Shown here: positions 53,306 to 62,053 of the stretch, in pieces | Position numbering within the stretch: the stretch's first letter is position 1 | How the letters are laid out: the number at the start of each line of letters is the position of its first letter | Origin: Candidatus Saccharicenans sp. | GTDB taxonomy: Bacteria > Acidobacteriota > Aminicenantia > Aminicenantales > Saccharicenantaceae | Direction of reading: 5' to 3' | DNA length: 64,000 nt | NCBI GenBank assembly: GCA_030018265.1 | Contig: JASEFX010000005.1 | Span: 1 to 64,000, forward strand | Program-made: the position numbers and the translations under genes | The notes under the pieces: generated by a model | What the model was told of the DNA's origin: nothing | Seen by the model: only the letters and a program-made list of their open reading frames with translations | Database searches by the model: none

Positions 53306-55327
53306 ATGGCGCCGGTAAACATTCTGGTTTATGTTTCCAACATCGAGCTGGCCAGCAGAGTGGTTGGCATCTGCGAAAAAGAATATTTACCGGTACTGGC
53401 AACTTTCTTCGAAGAAATCCCGGCGATTCTGAAAAATTACGATTGCTGGGCAGCCATCATTGAATGTCGATCAGCTATTTACGAACGCTGGAAAGAATTT
53501 CTTCCACCTGAATGTTCGGTGGTCATCGTCGGCCGTGAAGAAACAGACCTTTATTGCAATCTTCTCACCTGGCCGCCTCAGTATCACCTTGAATATGTCA
53601 TAGAAAACGAAGGACAACCGCTGGAACCGGTTCTGAGTCAGATTCTGAAAATTGCCGTTCATCACAGTAGCATAAAAAGAGAATGGAAACAGCTTAAAGA
53701 AACCCTTTCACTCACCACCACCAGTGCCCGAGAAATCCTCCTGGAAATCGCCGAAATTAAAAGGCTGATCAACGAAAACTATCTCAGGGAGCTGGAAAAA
53801 AGAATTTCTGTCGAAGCCCGTTATGTCTGGTCGCAGCGGGAAAGATCCAAGATCGAAAACATCGTCAGGAAGATTTATTCGGCCAACGATGTCAGCAGCC
53901 TCCTAGGAATAGTCCCTGATATCAAAGACCTGATGCAAGCTCAGGGGCTGACCATTTATCTGATCGAGGAAAGCGAAACCCTCGGAAAGCATCTTAAGCC
54001 AATCATCTGGGACGACACCTTCATCACTCATCCAGAAACCTTCAAATACATTGCCCGGCTGGAGGCTCCGGATTTTGCCGCCTCTGTCGCCCGGACCGGG
54101 CAGGAAATCAACATCCATGACCTGACCTATGACAAGCGATTTTCCCTGCGGTACCAGCATAACCTGAAAAGCCCGCTGAAGAGCCTGCTGGCGGTGCCCA
54201 TTGTCAACGAAAACCAGATTATCGGAGTTATCGAGGTTTACGACAAGCATTTCCTGGGCAATCCAGTGGCTGAAGGCTTCAGCCGCGAGGACCAGCAGAT
54301 TCTCAGGGGCCTTTCGGAACACATCGGCATCGCCATGACCAAACTGAATCTGATTCAGTACGACCCGCTGACCGGACTGCTCCGGGCCGAACCCTTCTTC
54401 GATAAAATACTGCAGAAGATAAACTCCATGAGCAAAAGGCGGGTGGAAGAAGGGTCCTTCGCGATGGTCATGGGTGATGTCGACTGGTTCAAACATTACA
54501 ACGACCGAAACGGGCACGAAGCCGGTAACCGGCTGCTGCAGGAACTGGCCTCGATCATGAAACAGTCAATCCGGGAAAACGATCTAATCTGCCGCTACGG
54601 GGGCGAGGAATTTCTTTTCTTCCTGAGCGGCGTAACCTCTCTGGATGAAGCCTGCCAGTTAACAGAAAGAATAAGAAAGAACGTCGAAGAGCATTATTTT
54701 CCCTACGAAGAATTCCAGCCCCGCAATAATCTGACCATGTCCTTCGGGGTAACCTTCTTTTCGCGCAAAAAGACCGGGACCGATAGTTCTCTGACCAAAG
54801 AAGACCTGAAACATCTGGTACACGAATGCGACCTGGCTCTGGCTGAAGCCAAAGGGAAAAAGACCTGGCGTCTCCCCACATCAGAAGAACCGTCCCAGAC
54901 TCCCAGAAAAAATATGGTGGTGGCTTTTTCAAGGGACTGGGAAACCGAAAAACATCTGCGCCCGACAGTCAGTTACCAGGAAAAACTTTTTCGCGAAAAA
55001 AGGCATTTCCGACGGCACTATGCCTCGACCATCATGATGTATCAGGAGAACGGCCAGCTTAAGGTCTGCAAAACCATCAACCTCAGCCTGGGCGGGGCGA
55101 AAGTATTTTTAGAATCTCCTCTGCCCATATCCAGGCCGATGAATCTTATCCTGATTCTGGGCAAACAGGCGCGCCCGTTAAAAGGAGAAGTTGTCTACAC
55201 GGAAAAAACCGGCCCGGAATCAACCAACTATTATGCCGGCCTTAAATTCACTGAACTGACTCCGGAAGATTTCCAGATACTGGAAAATTATTTTCAGGAA
55301 ATACAGAAAGAGGAAAGCTTCAACTAA
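53306..55327 (+). CDS. diguanylate cyclase with receiver-like, GAF, GGDEF and PilZ domains
   Basis: The 673-residue protein makes cyclic-di-GMP. The N-terminal ~115 residues look like a degenerate receiver. A GAF domain follows (about 195-350, ending AVPIVNENQIIGVIEVYD). The GGDEF domain carries the active GGEEF (432-436), preceded at correct spacing by the inhibitory I-site R423xxD426. The C-terminal PilZ domain has RHFRR (566-570) and NLSLGG (592-597), the cyclic-di-GMP-binding signature. The protein can thus make, be inhibited by and sense its own product. An HD-GYP phosphodiesterase is encoded 1.8 kb away. Confidence 0.92.
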   Translation: MAPVNILVYVSNIELASRVVGICEKEYLPVLATFFEEIPAILKNYDCWAAIIECRSAIYERWKEFLPPECSVVIVGREETDLYCNLLTWPPQYHLEYVIENEGQPLEPVLSQILKIAVHHSSIKREWKQLKETLSLTTTSAREILLEIAEIKRLINENYLRELEKRISVEARYVWSQRERSKIENIVRKIYSANDVSSLLGIVPDIKDLMQAQGLTIYLIEESETLGKHLKPIIWDDTFITHPETFKYIARLEAPDFAASVARTGQEINIHDLTYDKRFSLRYQHNLKSPLKSLLAVPIVNENQIIGVIEVYDKHFLGNPVAEGFSREDQQILRGLSEHIGIAMTKLNLIQYDPLTGLLRAEPFFDKILQKINSMSKRRVEEGSFAMVMGDVDWFKHYNDRNGHEAGNRLLQELASIMKQSIRENDLICRYGGEEFLFFLSGVTSLDEACQLTERIRKNVEEHYFPYEEFQPRNNLTMSFGVTFFSRKKTGTDSSLTKEDLKHLVHECDLALAEAKGKKTWRLPTSEEPSQTPRKNMVVAFSRDWETEKHLRPTVSYQEKLFREKRHFRRHYASTIMMYQENGQLKVCKTINLSLGGAKVFLESPLPISRPMNLILILGKQARPLKGEVVYTEKTGPESTNYYAGLKFTELTPEDFQILENYFQEIQKEESFN

Positions 55328-55347
55328 CCCGGCCGGCTGGAATTCCC

Positions 55348-56691
55348 TCAGGCTTCCAGCTCTTTGAGAAGGGCGCCATAATATATCGTTTCGGGGGTTG
55401 TCCTGGCCTTGAACGAAGCCATAAGAATTATTATCCTCTGCTCAAACTGCGACAGATCATCGGCTGAACCCCAGTTCTGAATAGCCAGCAGGTCGGCCAG
55501 ATCCAGGAGAGATTGCTGGTTGAGTATATCCTGGGTCAGAGCCGGGAAGCGAAATTGCTTTCTGGAAATCAGGTAAATTATCTGCAAAAGGAATTTTCTC
55601 AGGCTCTCCTGCAGACTGACCAATTCCTGTTTCAGATAAAACTGTTCTTTGGCGTCAGTTATAAAAGCCAGCTTGTAATGAAGTTTTCTGGCTTCGTCCA
55701 CAGATTCTTTCAGCCGCAGGAGAATCTCGTTAGCTTCCAGGATGTTCTTTCCTTTTCCTTCATAATAACCTATCGGATTTGACCCGTTCACATGCTCTTC
55801 CCGGTAATATCTTTCCAGTTCCTGACGGGCAATCTCTGGCTCTTCCGCGCTTTTCACCTCGCCCCTGGAGACAATTCTTTTTTCCCAGCTCTCCAGCTCC
55901 TGCTGCTTCTGAGCGAAGATTTTTCTGATCTGTTCAGCCAGTTTTTCTTCAAGACTGGATTTCTCTTCTTTTTCCTCAACTTCTGTCATGGATACCTTAT
56001 CCGCCTCCATGCGTTCCTCGAACCCTTCTGTTTCTTCCGTTTCCGGTGTCGGGTATGATGCCGCCTGTGGCTCAGTTTCCATCTTCTCTTCGATGGCAGG
56101 CTCTTCCACTTCACCCGCCTCTGCCGTCACCCCGGGTTCGCCCACACCCTTTTCCAGAAGAAGAAGTTCTTTCACTTTTCTGAGTTTCTCCAGCTCCGGC
56201 GTCAGGTCAAAATTAATGCTTTCCTCCGGCGTTATCAATCGGGTTTCTTCCCTAAGCCCGAATTTTTCCTCCAGGCCTTTTTTCAGAGAGGCCGCTTTCT
56301 CAATCGATTGCCGCCGGAGCTCTTCCAGCTCTCCATGCCATACGCTCAGAAGGTTGATATCTTCAACAGTTTCCAGGGCCAGTCTTTCTATCTCATTCTG
56401 CCTGACCACTATTTTTTCCAGGGTTTCCTGTATTTTTTTCAGGATTCCCTGTCTCTTTTCTTCGAACTGCTCCCATACCTGACCGTATTCTTCGAGCGCC
56501 AGCCACTCTTTCCTGACTGCCTGTTCGATCTCCGCCAGCTGCTGTCTGGCCAGCTCGCGCTCCCTCTGGATCCTCTCTTCCAGGGCTTTTTCTATCTCCT
56601 CTCTCTGGCGGCGAAGATATTCCTCCAGCCGGTTCTCGATTTCCTGAATGATCGATAAAGGTTTTTCTACCGGACGTTCATTTTCAGACAT
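55348..56691 (-). CDS. coiled-coil protein of unknown function
   Basis: A 447-residue protein with no signal peptide. Residues ~10-190 form a long heptad-rich, strongly charged helix (EIENRLEEYLRRQREEIEKA and similar). An acidic low-complexity linker follows (about 195-245), then a second helical region to the end (KLHYKLAFITDAKEQFYLK and so on). AAGGA lies ~8 nt before the ATG. It stands between the two cyclic-di-GMP genes, on the opposite strand, with its own promoter. I recognise no family; a cytoskeletal or scaffold role is inference. Confidence 0.75.
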   Translation of the reverse strand: MSENERPVEKPLSIIQEIENRLEEYLRRQREEIEKALEERIQRERELARQQLAEIEQAVRKEWLALEEYGQVWEQFEEKRQGILKKIQETLEKIVVRQNEIERLALETVEDINLLSVWHGELEELRRQSIEKAASLKKGLEEKFGLREETRLITPEESINFDLTPELEKLRKVKELLLLEKGVGEPGVTAEAGEVEEPAIEEKMETEPQAASYPTPETEETEGFEERMEADKVSMTEVEEKEEKSSLEEKLAEQIRKIFAQKQQELESWEKRIVSRGEVKSAEEPEIARQELERYYREEHVNGSNPIGYYEGKGKNILEANEILLRLKESVDEARKLHYKLAFITDAKEQFYLKQELVSLQESLRKFLLQIIYLISRKQFRFPALTQDILNQQSLLDLADLLAIQNWGSADDLSQFEQRIIILMASFKARTTPETIYYGALLKELEA

Positions 56692-56730
56692 TGCCCATTC
56701 CTTTGCCTGAATTCTGACCTGGACATAGCT

Positions 56731-56760
56731 ATTCTACGTTTGCCCCTTTCTGCCTGTCAA
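56731..56760 (-). promoter_or_regulatory. promoter of the coiled-coil gene
   Basis: Minus strand TTGACA (56760-56755), 18-nt spacer, TAGAAT (56736-56731), ~40 nt before the ATG. The perfect -35 overlaps an inverted repeat. Confidence 0.5.
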
Positions 56761-56770
56761 GGAGACAGGC
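56752..56770. promoter_or_regulatory. inverted repeat covering the -35 element
   Basis: GCCTGTC (56752-56758) and GACAGGC (56764-56770) flank AAGGA; the repeat overlaps the -35 of the coiled-coil promoter, which is a position for a repressor operator. Confidence 0.4.
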
Positions 56771-57113
56771 GGGTGAGATAGCAGAGCAAATTGCAGGCAG
56801 CCCCGGGGAAACTCAGGTAACCGTTAGGGACGATAAAAGAGCTAAAGGATCACCCTGCCTGGATAATTCGTGTTCGAATGAAAACTAAACACCATCATAC
56901 GGCTGATTAAGTTCCTGCTTAAGCCAGAGGCCGCTGTCTTCAGCCAGCGCAGAAGAATTTTTGCCCCCATCATCCCAGGTGATGACCGATGATTTCTCCC
57001 GAAGACCTCAGAACACTCCGGCCAGAAAACATCACCGCAGCTCCGGTCCTCCCGAAATTTTTTGCTACCGGCCCGAAAAACCCTGAAGTGAAACACAGGA
57101 ATGAGAAAAACAC

Positions 57114-57142
57114 TTGCCAGAAAAAAAGATTTATTGTATACA
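57114..57142 (+). promoter_or_regulatory. promoter close to the HD-GYP start
   Basis: TTGCCA at 57114-57119, 17-nt spacer, TATACA at 57137-57142. The ATG at 57156 is only 13 nt after the -10, so a transcript from here would have a leader of about 7 nt and lose part of the GGTGGAG site. Confidence 0.4.
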
Positions 57143-57155
57143 GGGTGGAGAAGCA

Positions 57156-58289
57156 ATGAGCACCGCAGGGCAAAACAAACATCATCTCAGGGTCATTCTG
57201 GCTATTCCTGAAAGTAAGCTGCGGCAGTGTCTGAAAGCAATTTGCCAGCAGCTCCAGGTGGCCGGAGAAGAAATTCCTGAACTTCCCCGTCTGTGGTCTT
57301 TTAACCATCTGAAAAACTCAATCATAGTGTTGAGTGAGGAACATCAGGACAGCAGGAAACTTCTGACTTTTCTGCGACAGTTAAAAAAAGACCAGCCCCG
57401 TTCGAGCATCATTCTGCTGACCGCTCCTGCCTCCGGAAAAGAATTCTTGCAGCCTCTGGAAGAGAACCTGATAGATTTCGTCTGCCCGAAAAACAACCTG
57501 CCGGCGATTTTCTCAGCGCTGCGTTCTGAGATCCACAGACGGCTGCTGAAGATGGAGAACGAAAATTATCTTAAGAACCTGACCAGGCTTAAGCTGGAAC
57601 ATTCGCGGCACATCCGCAAAATGCTGGAGCTGGAGGAAATCTACGACACGACGGTGGAAAACCTGATAACCGCTCTCGACCTGCGGGATGTGGAAACCTT
57701 CGGTCATTCCCGCACGGTCTCCAAATACAGCCAGGTGCTGGCGGAAATTATCGGCCTCAAAGAAAGGACGGTTCTCGACAACATCAGAAAGGGTGCGCTG
57801 CTGCATGACGTCGGTAAAATCGCCATTCCTGATTCTATCCTGAAAAAACCGGGACCGCTGACTGCGGAAGAATGGGAGAAGATTAAACTCCATCCTTCTC
57901 TCGGCTTCGGACTGATCAAGGAAATGAAGCTGGTAAAAGAGGTCGGCAATATCATCCTTTACCATCACGAAAGATACGATGGCCGCGGATATCCGCGCGG
58001 GCTGAAGAAAGAGGAGATCCCGCTCGAAGCCCGCATTTTTGCCCTGGCCGACGCCCTGGATGCGATTACCTCTCACCGTCCCTACCGACCGGAGAAGAAT
58101 TTCCGCACAGCCCGGAATGAAATAATCAGAAATTCAGGAACTCAGTTCGACCCGATGGTGGTGGAAGCTTTCTGCAGCGTGGACATAGAAAGCTGGGAGC
58201 ACATCCGTTTTGAAACCACGCGTTTGCTCCCTTCCTTTGAGGATTATCAGAAACTGCTGGCCAGGAAGAATAGAGTTTCCTGCCCTTGA
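57156..58289 (+). CDS. HD-GYP cyclic-di-GMP phosphodiesterase with N-terminal pseudo-receiver
   Basis: The 377-residue protein has a receiver-like N-terminus (about 8-125, RVILAIPESKLRQ, SIIVLSEEH and SSIILLTAPA) without a clear phospho-acceptor pocket, then an HD-GYP domain with HD at 217-218 (LLHDVGK) and HHERYDGRGYP at 270-280. HD-GYP enzymes open cyclic-di-GMP. ATG 57156 is chosen for the GGTGGAG site 5 nt upstream; an in-frame ATG at 57114 would fall on the -35. It is the likely antagonist of the nearby cyclase. Confidence 0.92.
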   Translation: MSTAGQNKHHLRVILAIPESKLRQCLKAICQQLQVAGEEIPELPRLWSFNHLKNSIIVLSEEHQDSRKLLTFLRQLKKDQPRSSIILLTAPASGKEFLQPLEENLIDFVCPKNNLPAIFSALRSEIHRRLLKMENENYLKNLTRLKLEHSRHIRKMLELEEIYDTTVENLITALDLRDVETFGHSRTVSKYSQVLAEIIGLKERTVLDNIRKGALLHDVGKIAIPDSILKKPGPLTAEEWEKIKLHPSLGFGLIKEMKLVKEVGNIILYHHERYDGRGYPRGLKKEEIPLEARIFALADALDAITSHRPYRPEKNFRTARNEIIRNSGTQFDPMVVEAFCSVDIESWEHIRFETTRLLPSFEDYQKLLARKNRVSCP

Positions 58290-58309
58290 GCTGAAACGCC
58301 TATCCGTTG

Positions 58310-59158
58310 TCAGCCCGCTTTCCGGGCGGTGATTACTCTGGGCCGGCCTGAATAATCCAGATGAACTGCGGTTTCCTGCCAGCCCTCCCGGAAATGCTGC
58401 AGAATTTTTTCCTCCTGACCGGCGCCAAACTCAAACACCAGAAATCCCCCGGGTGTCAGGCATTCGAAGGCTTCTCCGATGAGTCTCTGAATAAACTCCA
58501 CCCCGGTCGGCCCGGCTACCAGAGCTATTCTGGGTTCAAAATCCCGGACCGGAGGGTCAAGTTTATGCCACTCATTTTCTGAAACGTACGGCGGATTGCT
58601 GACTATCAGATGAAACCTTTTCTTCCTGGATATAAAATATTCAAGGCCGTCGGTGTGAACAAATTTAACATTTTTCACACCAAGATTTTTAGCGTTCCAG
58701 GAAGCGATCTGGAGCGCCCGGCGGGAGATGTCTGAAGCCGTCACCCGGGCCGCGGGAATTTCTTTCGCCAGAGAAATGGCCAGATTGCCGCAGCCGGTGC
58801 CCGCATCGAGAATCTGCGGGCTTTCCGGAAGCGGAAGGCCAAGCGCCTTTTCCACCACCAGTTCTGTTTCCGGCCTGGGTATCAGCACCCAGCGATTTAC
58901 CCTGAACTCCAGACTCCAGAATTCTTTTTTGCCAAGAATGTAAGCCACCGGCCAGCCAGCCTGTCTCATCCTTACCAGACGATCCAGCTTTGCCAGCACG
59001 CCTGGCGGCACCGGCCGATCAAGCTGATGAAAAAATTCAATTTCATCCCAGCCGGCAGCCTTCTGGATAAACAACCTGGCTTCTATGAAAGGGCAGGCAG
59101 AAAAGGACAATTTCCTGGCCGTCTGGCGGAAAAGCTGGTCAAGATTTTTATATTTCAA
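58310..59158 (-). CDS. prmC: protein-(glutamine-N5) methyltransferase, release factor-specific
   Basis: The 282-residue methyltransferase modifies the GGQ glutamine of release factors. The SAM motif DAGTGCGNLAIS and catalytic NPPY (188-191) are present. The start codon is TTG at 59158, 11 nt inside the end of prfA, so it is coupled to its substrate's gene, the widespread prfA-prmC arrangement. Only a weak GGTCAG precedes it. Confidence 0.95.
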   Translation of the reverse strand: MKYKNLDQLFRQTARKLSFSACPFIEARLFIQKAAGWDEIEFFHQLDRPVPPGVLAKLDRLVRMRQAGWPVAYILGKKEFWSLEFRVNRWVLIPRPETELVVEKALGLPLPESPQILDAGTGCGNLAISLAKEIPAARVTASDISRRALQIASWNAKNLGVKNVKFVHTDGLEYFISRKKRFHLIVSNPPYVSENEWHKLDPPVRDFEPRIALVAGPTGVEFIQRLIGEAFECLTPGGFLVFEFGAGQEEKILQHFREGWQETAVHLDYSGRPRVITARKAG

Positions 59159-60257
59159 TTTGCTGACCGAGACTCTGTACTGATCTGTTTTCTTTTTCTT
59201 CCAGAGCCCTGGTTTGAAAATGAACTATCAGGCGCTCTATCAGCTCGTCAAGCTCCCCGTCCATGATGCTTTCCACATTGTAAAAATTCTCGTTTAGCCG
59301 ATGATCAGTGATTCTCGATTGAGGGAAATTGTAGGTCCGGATTTTTTCGCTTCTTTCGCCCGTCCCCACCTGTTTCCTTCTATCTTCAGAAATTTTGCTT
59401 TGCTGTTCCCTGCGGGCAATCTCCAGCAGTCTGGCCCTCAGAATTTTCATGGCCTTTTCTTTATTCCGGTGCTGCGATTTCTCGTCCTGACAGGAAACGA
59501 CGATTCCTGAAGGTTTGTGGGTTATTCTGATCGCAGTGTAATTGCGGTTGACGTTCTGGCCGCCCGGGCCGGAAGCCCCGAAGGCTTCAATCTTCAAATC
59601 TTTCGGGTCGATTTTAACGTCAACCTCCTCCGCTTCCGGCAGCACAGCCACGGTGGCGGTTGAAGTATGAATCCGGCCGGAAGCCTCGGTTTTCGGCACT
59701 CTCTGCACCCGGTGGACCCCGCTCTCATATTTCAGAAAGGAATAAACTCTTTTGCCCTGGATGTTGACAATGGCTTCTTTGATCCCCCCGATGGGAGAAT
59801 AGCTCACATCCATCAATTCCCATTTCCAGCCCTTATGCTCGGCGTACCTGGTATACATTCTCAATAGATCCTGGGCAAAAAGCGATGCTTCATCCCCCCC
59901 GGCTCCGGCCCTGATTTCCAGAATGACGTTCTTTTCGTCGTTGGGATCTCGCGGCAGGAGCATCCTTTTCAATTCTTTCTCAAGATTTTCCTTTTTCTCC
60001 TTCAGCTGCTCGAGTTCGGATTCGGCCAGTTTCTTAAGTTCGGGGTCTGCCCGGCCCTCATCCAGAATAGCTTCCGCTTCGTTCAGGTCCTGAACCACTT
60101 TCCTGTATTGTTCGTACTTCCTGATGAGAGGTTCCAGTTCAGACCTTTCCCTGGCCAGTTCTTTAACTCTGGCGGGATTTGAGGCTATGGCGGGGTCGGA
60201 CAGAAGGGCAGTAATCTGGTTATATCTTTCTTCTATTACCTTTAATTCCTGGAGCAT
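59148..60257 (-). CDS. prfA: peptide chain release factor 1
   Basis: A 369-residue class I release factor. GGQ is at 232-234 (GASGPGGQN), and the peptide-anticodon type motif reads PKT in RVPKTEASGRIHTS, which fits RF1 (PxT) and not RF2 (SPF). It therefore reads UAA and UAG. The start is ATG 60257, 5 nt after the rpmE stop, and the 3' end overlaps prmC. Confidence 0.96.
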   Translation of the reverse strand: MLQELKVIEERYNQITALLSDPAIASNPARVKELARERSELEPLIRKYEQYRKVVQDLNEAEAILDEGRADPELKKLAESELEQLKEKKENLEKELKRMLLPRDPNDEKNVILEIRAGAGGDEASLFAQDLLRMYTRYAEHKGWKWELMDVSYSPIGGIKEAIVNIQGKRVYSFLKYESGVHRVQRVPKTEASGRIHTSTATVAVLPEAEEVDVKIDPKDLKIEAFGASGPGGQNVNRNYTAIRITHKPSGIVVSCQDEKSQHRNKEKAMKILRARLLEIARREQQSKISEDRRKQVGTGERSEKIRTYNFPQSRITDHRLNENFYNVESIMDGELDELIERLIVHFQTRALEEKENRSVQSLGQQIEI

Positions 60258-60262
60258 ACGAT

Positions 60263-60472
60263 TTATTTTTTAGTCTTGGCGGCATATTTCTTCCTGAATT
60301 TTTCCACCCGTCCGGCGGTGTCGACAATTCTCTGTTTCCCGGTGAAAAAGGGATGGCACTGAGAACAGATTTCCACCCTTATTTCCTTTTTGGTGGACCT
60401 GGTCTTAAAAGTGTTGCCGCAGGCGCAGATGACCGTGCATTCCTGATATTCTGGATGAATTCCTTTTTTCAT
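60263..60472 (-). CDS. rpmE: 50S ribosomal protein L31 (zinc-binding form)
   Basis: 69 residues starting [14 protein letters not shown]. Four cysteines (C16, C18, C36, C39) bind zinc, so this is the C+ form; [18 protein letters not shown] is conserved. ATG 60472 has AGGAG 8 nt upstream. A longer in-frame start at 60637 adds 55 unrelated residues antisense to the neighbouring gene region and is rejected. It heads rpmE-prfA-prmC. Confidence 0.96.
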   Translation of the reverse strand: MKKGIHPEYQECTVICACGNTFKTRSTKKEIRVEICSQCHPFFTGKQRIVDTAGRVEKFRKKYAAKTKK

Positions 60473-60524
60473 GAACCTGTCTCCTCTTAGCTTAGGAAGA
60501 AAGATTATAGCAGTTTTTCTGCCC

Positions 60525-61391
60525 TCAGTAAAGGATGCCCTGCTCCCGGCTCTTTTTCTGGAACAATTCCCAGTCAAGACTGAAAACAGCCGTTTTTTCC
60601 ACATGGCGGACAATCTCCCGGTAGAGCCGGGAGTCAAGATAATCCTTCAGCGTCTGGCTCAGAGCCACCACCTGTTCTTCGGCCTGCCATTCATAAACCT
60701 GACCATCCTCATCCTTGAGACAGCCGAGATAAACTGCCCAGGCCAGCTGCCGGAAGGGAACATGGCTGAACTGTCTTCTGATAGCTTTAATCTCCCCTTC
60801 TCTAATGGGGTTAACGAACTGAAAATACCTTGAGAACAGAAGGGCGTTATGAAAATAAGCCGGAAAAGCCACCAGCGCATCCAGACTGATCAGCTTTCCC
60901 AGATACAGAAAAAGTTCCAGAATTTTTCGGGAAAGACTGAGCCCGGGCCTGACCTGCCCGGGCAATGGTGGATGCTTCTCATCAAAGCTCAAGCGGGGAT
61001 TCTGCAGGGTTAACCATTCAAACAGCAGGCAGTGCTGCCCTGGAAGCCGGTAACCATGCTGGCGGGGAGCGGAAAATTTCACCTCGGCCTCCCGGATCTT
61101 CAGGTCAACCACGATCCTCCCGGGCTCTTCTTTTTCCCAGTAAATGAGGAATCTCTGCACTGGATAATCCGATGAATCAAGCCTGAATTTGAGTGGCCAG
61201 AGTTCTCTTTTTTTAGCTTCCTTGAAAAAGCTCCTCTTAGCCAGAAGAGCTATTACTTCCTTCAGCGTGTAGCGGCCGAGAAACAGGATAGACCCCCTGG
61301 CCGGTCCCAGGCCAGAAAACATTTCTTCCTCGGGGGAGGATGACTCCTGACTCCAGAAGGGTTCTAATTTTTTATTTTCGCTTTCGGCCAT
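60525..61391 (-). CDS. conserved hypothetical protein with PGQ motif
   Basis: A 288-residue soluble protein that I do not recognise. It has no signal peptide. Its most regular part is a central [34 protein letters not shown] and [20 protein letters not shown] series, followed by a C-terminal helical region. It lies upstream of rpmE with a 52-nt gap and downstream of rsmD on the same strand. AGGGA precedes the ATG by ~8 nt. The repeated PGQ motifs and aromatic-rich helices look conserved, but no function is proposed. Confidence 0.75.
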   Translation of the reverse strand: MAESENKKLEPFWSQESSSPEEEMFSGLGPARGSILFLGRYTLKEVIALLAKRSFFKEAKKRELWPLKFRLDSSDYPVQRFLIYWEKEEPGRIVVDLKIREAEVKFSAPRQHGYRLPGQHCLLFEWLTLQNPRLSFDEKHPPLPGQVRPGLSLSRKILELFLYLGKLISLDALVAFPAYFHNALLFSRYFQFVNPIREGEIKAIRRQFSHVPFRQLAWAVYLGCLKDEDGQVYEWQAEEQVVALSQTLKDYLDSRLYREIVRHVEKTAVFSLDWELFQKKSREQGILY

Positions 61392-61445
61392 TTAATTTTC
61401 CCTGAATTTTATTTATTTTACAGAACAATAAATTCCATTTCAATT

Positions 61446-62045
61446 TTAATCAGATTCTTGCTCTCCCCGGTCTTTTTCTTTAATGGCCGGAGCCACCCCT
61501 TCCCCGCTGTAAAAAGAAAAAATGTCGTCTCCAAAGTCCACCTGCCGGATCAACCTGAAATCCTGACGAGAGGGCTGGAAACGCCGGTGATGCCTGATGA
61601 TCAGCAACCCTTCAGGCCTCAGTATCCCGCGTTTCCTGATAACTTTAAGAGGGTTGCGCTCTCCGAGCATTTCGTACGGCGGGTCGAGAAAAATCAGGTC
61701 AAACTGCACCCCCTTTTTGCCCAGCTCAATAACCGCCCGGTTGAATTCTTGATTGATCACCAGACCGAGCTCTTCCGCCTGGCACTTCGCCAGATTGGCC
61801 TGAATGATTCTGGCCGCCATCGGCAGCTGCTCGATGAAAACAGCTCGCCTGGCTCCCCGGCTGAGAGCCTCTATTCCGACTGAACCGGTTCCGGCAAAAC
61901 CGTCAAGAAATAAAGCGTCAACCACCCTGTCCTGAAGTATGTTAAAAAGCGACTCTCTCAGCCTGGCCGGCAGCGGCCTGACCTCCTCGCTCGGAACCAT
62001 TTTTAATTTTCTTCCTTTAAAGCGACCGCCAATTATCCTGATCAT
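61446..62045 (-). CDS. rsmD: 16S rRNA m2G966 methyltransferase
   Basis: A 199-residue SAM methyltransferase that modifies G966 of 16S rRNA. It shows MIRIIGGRFKGRKL at the N-terminus, the SAM loop LDGFAGTGSVGIEALSRGA and the catalytic DPPY (121-124). ATG 62045 is favoured: GAGG lies 6 nt upstream and it gives the canonical N-terminus. The alternative TTG 62057 would overlap the previous stop. The upstream gene's stop codon forms part of the binding site, which suggests coupling. Confidence 0.94.
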   Translation of the reverse strand: MIRIIGGRFKGRKLKMVPSEEVRPLPARLRESLFNILQDRVVDALFLDGFAGTGSVGIEALSRGARRAVFIEQLPMAARIIQANLAKCQAEELGLVINQEFNRAVIELGKKGVQFDLIFLDPPYEMLGERNPLKVIRKRGILRPEGLLIIRHHRRFQPSRQDFRLIRQVDFGDDIFSFYSGEGVAPAIKEKDRGEQESD

Positions 62046-62053
62046 TTGTTTCC

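Larger units (their letters stand above)
56692..57155 (+). other. 464-nt divergent intergenic region
   Basis: Lies between the coiled-coil gene and the HD-GYP gene. It contains the two promoters and the hairpin listed separately. The middle part (56780-57110) shows no gene or RNA family that I can recognise, and short frames there have no ribosome binding sites. Confidence 0.5.

Noticed and set aside
56780..57110. Riboswitch or degraded gene in the region before the HD-GYP gene
   Set aside because: A GC-rich patch at about 56800 vaguely recalls riboswitch cores but lacks any consensus I know; no frame continues.
60473..60637. N-terminal extension of rpmE by 55 residues
   Set aside because: L31 starts at MKKGIHPEY with a good AGGAG site; the extension is not L31-like and overlaps the downstream end of the neighbouring gene.
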